NCBI GenBank assembly: GCA_030280995.1
Contig: JASXTE010000008.1
Location: 13,741,212 to 13,805,211 of the forward strand
Length of the DNA: 64,000 nt
Source: Hemileia vastatrix
Taxonomy: Eukaryota; Basidiomycota; Pucciniomycetes; Pucciniales; Zaghouaniaceae
Direction of reading: 5' to 3'
Under the pieces are notes generated by a model. That model searched no databases. It was not told the DNA's origin and saw only the letters and a program-made list of their open reading frames with translations. Below, piece after piece: positions 57,053 to 64,000 of this stretch; positions within the stretch are counted from its first letter, which is position 1, and each line of letters starts with the position of its first letter. The translations under genes were made by a program, and so were the position numbers.

Positions 57053-58291
57053 CCTCCCCTCCCTCACCCACTTTTCTTGTGGAGTTTAATCAGTTTCTTT
57101 ATTGGGATTATTCATGAAGATTGATTTCAAAAAGAAATTTTTTTTCAGTGTTTTAAGAAACCTAAAGCTACTTAAATTTATTTTCAAAGTGAATACTTTT
57201 CAACATGTTTATGACTGGAATTGTCGAAAGGTTTAAATATAACTGCATTCACATTCTTATTCATCTATTCTCCATTTTTCAAGAAAATAATATAAAAAAA
57301 TGAAGATTTTTAAAAGTAATAGAACTTCTTCGTATCTTTAAAGCCTTGAATTCTTACAGCTCACTTCCACTGAAAAAAGATCAGCGCTTGGCTCAGACTT
57401 CCATGTCTCGCTGTTAACCGACACCTAGATTTTAGGTACACCGCTGTGCGTTTTAAAACCGTTGTATTCTTCATCCGTTTTGAAGGAACCTGTCAGAATA
57501 AAATCAGAAATATGAACATACTATTTATTGATTTTTGCGGAATGGGAACATCTCAAATTTTCGATGCCCTACCAATGTTAGCTTCTGATATTGATTCTAT
57601 ATGAGGCGAGATGTTTACTGATCCATTCTGGTCGTGATTACTGCAAATTTTTATGATTAATGAATTAATTCGTAGCTCCTATTTTCAAGGATCACAAAAA
57701 TCTTAGAAAATTTATTCAATTTTTTATCCAATTTTTTTAATTGTTACCAAATCAAGTTTTATTGAAGATCCCAAACTCAGTATTTGAAGGAACAAATAGC
57801 TATCGTGAAAGATCAATAGTGTCTTCAAATAGAGGAAATTATAGGGAGATTCGCTCACTCTTTGTCAAACCATCTTCAATTTTCAGAAAAGTGTTAAGAA
57901 AAATTTGTGGGAATGGATAGATTCACATTTTAGTTACCATAGCCCAGTTTTAAGACAAACCTCTCGTCAGGAGAACTTTGCAGCAACGACACACATTAAA
58001 CTCATGATAGAAGAATCCTAAATATTACCATAAAGTAGAAGTAAGATCTTCTTAACTTGAATTCGATTCTGGACAAGAAATTATTGATATTCAAATTGGA
58101 TGATATCTATGCTTACCACAATAAAATGTAAAGTGAACATTGATATGTTCAACTTCACTAGTTTTTGACTAAAATATGGAGAGGAAAGTAAGTGAGTATT
58201 TAATTGGCCATCAAAAAAATTGAATGAAGCTGTCTCTTGAGTTGAGTAAAAGTTTGCTATTTTTTAAGGATTTACTAAGTTTGATGGCATA

Positions 58292-58687
58292 CTATTTGGA
58301 GAATCCACCTTCAATAAGAGCTTTATGAACCGTTCGCGTAAACATCACATTTAGAATTGTTTCAAGACAAAACAATTCAACTTTCCTTCGGAAGCAAAGC
58401 AAAAGAAAAAAAAATATGAGAGAAGCGATTTGATTTAAAATTTGTAAACTTAAAAAACATGAGCACCACATAATGCTTAGATAGCGAATAACTATCACGA
58501 AGTGCGGTTGATGTTCAAGGCCCAATCCAAGCACGAAAATAGCAATAGTGTTTGAGCAGGAAATTGTAAGCGATACAATAGCTATCAACCATCTCCCGGT
58601 CCTTCGATTAGTCGGATCATTCCACAACAACATCATTCGGTTTGCCTTTTCAAATAAACTCATAAATTTGATTAGGTGACACAGCAT
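58292..58687 (-). CDS. Possible exon of a multi-pass membrane protein
   Basis: 131 codons from an ATG at 58687. A polar start (FEKANRMMLLWNDPTNRR) is followed by hydrophobic stretches around WLIAIVSLTISCSNTIAIFV and CFLSLQILNQIASLIFFFLL. A CFRRK positive patch comes right after the last one, and a polar tail ends in EGGFSK. This alternation looks like a real multi-pass membrane protein. The order helix-RR-polar tail recalls fungal seven-helix proteins such as those of the DUF6534 type, but I cannot make that assignment. The start may be internal to an exon. It could be one gene with 59002-59238. Confidence 0.35.
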   Translation of the reverse strand: MLCHLIKFMSLFEKANRMMLLWNDPTNRRTGRWLIAIVSLTISCSNTIAIFVLGLGLEHQPHFVIVIRYLSIMWCSCFLSLQILNQIASLIFFFLLLCFRRKVELFCLETILNVMFTRTVHKALIEGGFSK

Positions 58688-59001
58688 TGAGCTTCAAATA
58701 AGTTTAAGAAGTTTATTTTCATCCTACAGTAATCTGGATAAGGCATTGAGCCTGGTACAAGAACCTAAAGCATCTCAGTCTATACTCATTTGAGAGATAT
58801 AACAAAGACAATCTTGTTTTGTTTACCTGAAAACAATCTGGAAGACACAAAAGATCATAGTTTATTCATATTAGGATTTGAAAAACTAAGCTTCGAAAGA
58901 CAAAAAATCTGAACACTAACATAAAAGCTCGGTAAACAGGAGATAAATATTGGTTGCCTTAATGGGTCCTGCAAGAAAGAGTATAGTTGCAATTGACATT
59001 A

Positions 59002-59238
59002 CTATACACGACAATATCTACATAATGTAACCAGGAAAATTAGTATCAAATGCGAAGCGTCAGTTGTCGAGTTGAAAAAATGATATTCTAAACAGACTTC
59101 CGCGCAAAGCCAAACTGTAAACCAGTTTAAGGTTTTCACCTGACAGAAGACTTTTTCAATGACATGAAATAAATATCCAATTGTCAAACCAAATATCAAA
59201 GTCGCTGCTTCGTTTGTCTGACAAAAAACCATTTTCAT
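59002..59238 (-). CDS. Possible upstream exon(s) of the same membrane protein
   Basis: 78 codons from the ATG at 59238 (MKMVFCQTNEAATLIFGLTI), with hydrophobic stretches around TLIFGLTIGYLFHVI and LNWFTVWLCAEVCLEYHFF. A CAG|GTGAAAACC junction near 59140 could be a donor, in which case the rest is intron. It lies about 315 bases upstream of 58292-58687 on the same strand. No family is recognised. Confidence 0.3.
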   Translation of the reverse strand: MKMVFCQTNEAATLIFGLTIGYLFHVIEKVFCQVKTLNWFTVWLCAEVCLEYHFFNSTTDASHLILIFLVTLCRYCRV

Positions 59239-60370
59239 TCTATTCGCTTAAATTTGAATTCAATGGAATGATTTTCACGCTAAGAGATTGTTGTTCTTTT
59301 ATCTTCAAGCCGATGCGCCAATAGGCCTTCACGTAAAGGAAAAGCAGCCGCCAATAGCCTGTTCGATTCAGGTGATTCTATTCAATAAAACTTATTTCTC
59401 AAAAGATAAATTTTTTGGTTTGAACTCTAAAATTAAAGTTTGTGCCTTGGGAAATTCAATATTTACTTTTAACCGTATTGCAAGAGCTGCGAGTCGTGGC
59501 GCTGAAATTTGGGATACAATATCGAATTTGGGGTGTCTTAGCTTTGCTTAAAACCATGTACGCATCTCCCACTTCTTCTGAGTGCAATTATCAACTTGTT
59601 TTTTCTGTTTACTTCAGGCACTTTTTCTATTGAAATCGGCATAGATGAAACGATGTCACGCATGGGTGTGTAGAATTGTAACGGAGCTAAATATTTTCTG
59701 AGTCATTAGCTATCTTTTCTCAAATTTTATCAAATCATAAATATTAAAATTATTCTTTTATCCGCCGTTAGAGATCCGTCATTAATTTTACCTGCATCCG
59801 AAATCATTAATGACAGACGCTTCTTACTCTCTAGCCTTGGGGCTGGTGTATTAGAAATTAACAATACTAAAATTTTCAATCAAAATGGCAGACCCCAAAT
59901 AACAGAAAATTTATGTTTGAAGTCAAAATTTGATACATCCTGCACCATATAACCCAATTATTTTTCCAAAAAAAATATAAATAAAAAAAGATATTAGAGG
60001 GTGTCAGTTCTGGAAAATCTGCACTTAACTTAAGTGTGGATTTCAAACCAAATCAGCACTTAAATTTTACAAAAAAGTCACTTATTTCAAAAATGAGTGA
60101 CAGTTATGTCCTCAAATAAGCACTTTCTTCCAAATTTTTTTTCACAACCACATGTTGGCCACATCATTGCTTCCTTGCCCGCCCCATCCCTGTCACATGT
60201 GACACACAGACCTCCATCCTCTCATCAATCCTTGGCACACACCCCTCACTGAGATTTGAAACATTTTATAGTGAAATTTTAACCAGGCATGTTTTTATCC
60301 TTCTTTTTTTATGTTTTCAACCTCACAAATCAGATATCCAACTTCATCAAAGGTCAATGGCTTTTTGTTG

Positions 60371-60605
60371 ATGGTAAATGAAGTGAAAAAGAAAAAAAAT
60401 GGGAGAATTGGCATAAATCCTAAGCAAATGAAGGAAAGGTTCAAAAGTTATCAATCAAAATATTAAAAGGCTCATTTTTCTTCAACTTTATTGATGATTA
60501 TGATTTGGAGAATGGAATTACTACCATTTCCAAAAAGCTCAATGTCATGTATTTTCTCTATGAGGAAATGGATATTCTTTTTGGTTCCCAATTTAATAGT
60601 TACTT
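60371..60605 (+). pseudogene. SANT/Myb-like DNA-binding domain remnant in G1
   Basis: One frame from the ATG at 60371 reads VKKKKNGRIGINPKQMKERF, then a stop at about 60464. A second frame from about 60484 reads LENGITTISKKLNVMYFLYE and MDILFGSQFN. The order basic patch, KERFKSYQSKY-like helix, GITTI and KLN..Y.EMD.LFG resembles the Myb/SANT-like domains that accompany some transposases in plants and fungi. The assignment comes from memory of the family pattern only. At least one frameshift and one stop are present. Confidence 0.35.
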
Positions 60606-60825
60606 TTAATGTTATCGAAAAATAGTTACATAATGAGATTCTGATAACACCATTTTTCTTTGCTGGACTCTAAAATATTTCACTTTTGGAATTTCAGATG
60701 GTAAAATAATACTGACACCTGTGCAAAAATCCTCATCACCAACATAATTTTATCAACTCACCATCAATTTGCATTTCTAAATAAAGCTAAGTCAACAAAA
60801 TTCTATATCTGTTTGAAAAATTTGG

Positions 60826-60960
60826 CAATACCCTCCCCTGAATTTTATTGAAGCAAAGGGTGGGTATCACCAAATTTCTCTACGTCATCAATTTTCCATG
60901 TCAGATATGAAAATTTGGAAATACCCTCCTCTGCATTTTATTGAAGAAAGGGGTGAAAAT
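60826..60960 (+). repeat. Short tandem-like duplication in G1
   Basis: AATACCCTCCCCTGAATTTTATTGAAG and a variant (AATACCCTCCTCTGCATTTT) occur about 88 bases apart, each followed by GGGTG and ATAACC or ATCACC. G2 has the same pair, one copy on each side of E2 (38772 and 53300), so the duplication predates the split of the two copies. Confidence 0.6.
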
Positions 60961-61550
60961 AACCAAAATTTTATATAATTTCATATATTAATTAATACAT
61001 AAATAAGATATATCAAATTTACAAGTTTTCAAGTAATGACCATTCCTCAAGCTAAAATGTGGACCAAGTCTAGAAACTAAGTTTGGGACTCTCCACAGGT
61101 ATAGGCAAGATGAACCCCATGAAACAATTTAATGTTATCATGATTACCATTTATACTACACAAGGTCATTGGCTCATTACATTAGTTAAGTAAACTGAAA
61201 TATCAGAAATTTTTATTAAAAATTTATGAAAGAATAAAAAATATTCAATGACTTTAAAAATCCCAAACTTTTTTTATCTACCTAAAGGTTTTTAAATTTA
61301 TTAAATTTACCTTCTTTTTTTACATTATTGATTTTCTGGACTAACTTTTGACTGATCTGATAAGAGCAGCAAAAATGAGTGATGGGTTAGACATATGAAA
61401 ATGGTATGTAAAAGAAAAAAACACACCTTGATGAAAGGACAGAAGAATAAGTAAAGAGAATGGAAATTTGAGGAATCTGGAACAATAAATGCATGATGTA
61501 TATGTTATGATATGCATTATGAAATAGATAAACATTTAATATGGAAAAAA

Positions 61551-62160
61551 AGGTTCAATATCTCAGCAACCACTGAACTAAATTAAAATTGGTTTTCTGA
61601 AAATAAAAGATAGGCTTCAGAAGTATCTTCAGCTAAAAGGACAGTAGATTCAAATAAACCTAACCCTAATTCTGACTCTGCTTTTCAAAATTGCACAAAA
61701 ATTTGAAAAGTGATGATGAAAATTCCAACAAGAAGAAGATAAAATCCTAGATAATCATCAGATAAGAGTTTCAGAATCCTTATTTTATAAGTATGCAATA
61801 TAAAAACGTGAAATAAATTAAGTAAAATTAAGAAAAAAAGGCTCCACTTCAAAGGTCATAATCTCAGCAACCACTGAACGTAATTCAAACTTGTTTATAA
61901 GAAATTAAATATAGGCTTCAGGAGAGTCTTCAGTTAAAGGAAGTTTGATTTAAATAAACCTAAATTTTATGTGTTATATAAAAACATGAAATAAAAAAAG
62001 TCAAATCAGGAAAAAAAGGCTCAACTTTAATAGTCAATATCTCAGCAACCACTGAACTAAATGGAAATCTGTTTGTGAAAATGAAAGATTGCCTCCAGAA
62101 AAATCTTCAGCTATAATTATGTTAGATTTAAATAAACCTAACCCTAATTCTAAAACTGAT
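61551..62160 (+). repeat. Three diverged direct repeats in G1
   Basis: ATCTCAGCAACCACTGAAC recurs near 61560, 61862 and 62039, followed each time by a CTTCAG..TCTTCAG segment and AAATAAACCTAA. Spacing is about 300 and 178 bases. CCTAACCCTAA ends the first and third repeats. No coding sequence is evident. The rest of 61350-63300 is A-rich and otherwise featureless. Confidence 0.65.
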
Positions 62161-63460
62161 TTTCAAAATTTTACAAAAAATTGAATAGTCATAATAAAAA
62201 TTACAACTTGAGGAGTTGAATAAGTCCACTGTTATCCAAATATGAGTCCTACATATATTTAAGTATGAAGCTTTAATAGAAAAAAAAAGATATTATATAG
62301 ACATGAAAAATGGATATGAAACTTACCTTGATTGAAAGGTAGGAAAAATAGAGTGAGAAAGTGTGAAGTTTGAATTTGGGGGAAATTGAATATGGAGCAA
62401 GTGAAATTCTTAAAGAATGTGAAATGTATGTATTTAAATGACATGGAACCAAAAAAAGTGAAATAGGTGAAAGAGGAAATAATGAACAAGCCAAGAAGGA
62501 ATAAAGAGTAGGATGATGGAACTAAAAAAGAAAGAGAAGAGGGAGAGAAGAAAAATGGTTAATCTTACCTTTAAATTAAAAAATAAACACTTAATAAAAA
62601 TTTTGATACAAAAAAGAAAAACAAAACAGAAGAAAAGAAAAGAAAAAAAAAGTATAATCAGCAAATACCAAACTAAAAATGAAATAATGACTTACCTGGA
62701 GAGATGAGTTGAGAAAAAAATTTACTTCAAATAATTTGAGAGATGAAAAAGGAGAGGAGGAAATTTATATGATGATGAAAGAAAAAAAGAATGACTGAAA
62801 AACCATGCAATTGAGGAAAAATATTGATTTCATGTTGAGTTGATGAAGGAAAACAAAGAGACTTGAAAAAAAGACTATAACATAAAATTAAAAATCAAAG
62901 TCAATATGAAAATGAGAATAATGATTTTAAGGAAAAATTCTTGAGAAGTCCTAAAAAATAGTCAAAAATAGGGTACAGATAGGTTAAGAAGTGTTTTAAT
63001 GGTGTACTTGGGGGTATGAAGTACTTGAGGCTTTCTTGGAAGAAGGTAACATTTTCTGGCCAATTTTGATAAAAAAAAATCTTCTTCAATATCAAAATCA
63101 AAATTTCAATCAGAGTCCAAGAGGAAATTTAGAGTGATGAAAGTCATTTTTTGATTAAGCTTATCACAATTTGAGAGTGAGGAAGGCATGACTCTTATAC
63201 GTTATAAAAATTTAAATTATGTACAATGTTTTGAGCTACAAAGTGTTATGCTGTGGAGTGCTTTGTATGAATTGGATGAACCTAAAAAATCAGTGAAATG
63301 GGGAGTTATGGTGAAACCAGAAATTTTGGTTGATAAAGTGCATATTTGAGTGAAATAAGTGACTTATCTCATTTTAAAATCTACCAGTTTTGGGGCTAGT
63401 GTGTTTTAGAAATCTACACTTAAATAAGCGCAGATTTTCAAGAACTGATACCCCCTATTA

Positions 63461-64000
63461 GGGCATGTCAAAGTTGAAAAATAAGCACATAAAAAATTAG
63501 CCTTTAGGTTTTGAAATCAGTTGGTTATTTAAAAGATAACTAGCCTTTTTATTTTTCTTGTTAAAGGGAGTTATTTGAGCAAAAGAAGTAGGTATTTAAA
63601 TTTTGAAATACACAGTGTGGTAGCCTAAAGTTTAGTACGGCACCTAAATACGTAAATGGAGTTATTACGGCGTGCAAGATTGGCGTTATCATTTTTTATA
63701 AAAGGGTTTTATTTAATTGAGTTTTGAATATGAAGAAATTAGTCAAGAGAGAATGCCTACACGAAATTAATTTATTTTACGGAGAAAACTTATTTTTAAG
63801 GTCTGAAAATTTTATAAGTATCAAGTCGAGTCACTCAAAAACCTTGGGAAATTTTCCAGAATTTTTACTATTTTTCTTATATTTTTAAATGAATTTTAAA
63901 GTTTTATATAAATATTTTCGTTTTTAGAAAATATTTAACTTTCATGAATTTTCACAGGGTAATCAGAGCTGCGCAGACTACAAAAATTAGTTTGGTATGT
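63461..64000. other. Right flank, nothing assigned
   Basis: 540 bases to the window edge with no match to the families above and no open frame of note. AT-rich. Confidence 0.4.

Larger units (their letters stand above)
57053..59991. other. Low-copy island with no transposon match
   Basis: About 2.9 kb that matches none of the repeat families in the window and has a more even base composition. No complete gene could be built. Two open stretches on the minus strand (58292-58687 and 59002-59238) encode hydrophobic peptides. Elsewhere, for example 57053-58200 and 59288-59560, there are only short frames without recognisable motifs. Confidence 0.5.
59997..63455 (+). mobile_element. TIR DNA transposon G1 (3459 bp)
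   Basis: The left end GAGGGTGTCAGTTCTGG and the right end (reverse GGGGGTATCAGTTCTTG) form imperfect terminal inverted repeats of about 50 bases. A second shared block, AAGTCACTTATTTCA, lies further in on both sides. The element is flanked by TATTA (59992-59996 and 63456-63460). It shares its left half and right end with G2. Only a broken SANT/Myb-like remnant (60371-60605) suggests coding capacity, so it is non-autonomous as read. The superfamily is not determined. Confidence 0.72.

Noticed and set aside
61660..62150. Telomere-like CCTAACCCTAA
   Set aside because: Only single short occurrences inside a diverged repeat unit; not a telomeric array.
62259..62707. Phe/Ile-rich or Lys-rich frames in the A-rich end of G1
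   Set aside because: Composition-driven open frames on both strands without motifs or conservation in G2.

Overview
The window looks like AT-rich, transposon-dominated fungal nuclear DNA. The best guess is a basidiomycete, most likely a rust fungus (Pucciniales). The reasons are chromodomain Ty3/gypsy Pol proteins in two distinct lineages, a Ty1/copia element, introns of about 55 nt and long T/A-rich stretches. The taxon is an inference from overall resemblance, not from a marker gene. I found no rRNA, tRNA or CRISPR array and no recognisable housekeeping gene.

Almost every base can be placed in a nested set of transposons, named here by letter. Left to right: gypsy element A1 (1-5111, entering from the left edge, with an intact-looking pol end and an antisense two-exon gene before its 3' LTR); an E-LTR fragment (5112-5279); an A-LTR fragment (5281-5816); truncated gypsy element B1 (5817-9360); the left part of gypsy element E1 (9361-10261); gypsy element D (10262-29553), whose 5' LTR holds a complete gypsy element B2 (10880-19736) and whose 3' LTR holds a solo A LTR (27538-28344); the right part of E1 (29554-30243); gypsy element A2 on the minus strand (30244-38612); DNA transposon G2 (38613-55829), which holds gypsy element E2 (38826-53250), which in turn holds copia element F (43905-49491); a solo E LTR (55899-57052); a non-transposon-like island (57053-59991); a second TIR transposon G1 (59997-63455); and an unassigned right flank.

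The nesting is supported by target-site duplications read directly (TATTT for B2, CTTCT for F, TTTAT for the solo A LTR, CCTCC for the solo E LTR, TATTA for G1, and imperfect AATCC/AATTC for D). It is also supported by uninterrupted paralogous copies of three insertion sites within the window. Relative ages follow: E1 before D before B2 and the solo A LTR, and G2 before E2 before F. F is youngest, with about five differences between its 716-bp LTRs. Most gag-pol regions are broken by stops and frameshifts. A1 pol is open throughout the part that is visible.

The observation most worth following is a gene inside gypsy family A. It lies antisense to pol, between pol and the 3' LTR, with a conserved 55-57 nt intron, a Cys-rich N-terminus, an acidic centre and a conserved basic/amphipathic C-terminus. 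Two diverged copies differ mainly at synonymous sites, as expected of a selected protein. Other points of note are hydrophobic ORFs inside the LTRs of families D and E, an iterated GGAC..GTCAACTG motif in the B2 leader, a shared primer-site-position motif in B, D and E, and a TIR element family (G) with a possible SANT/Myb-like coding remnant.
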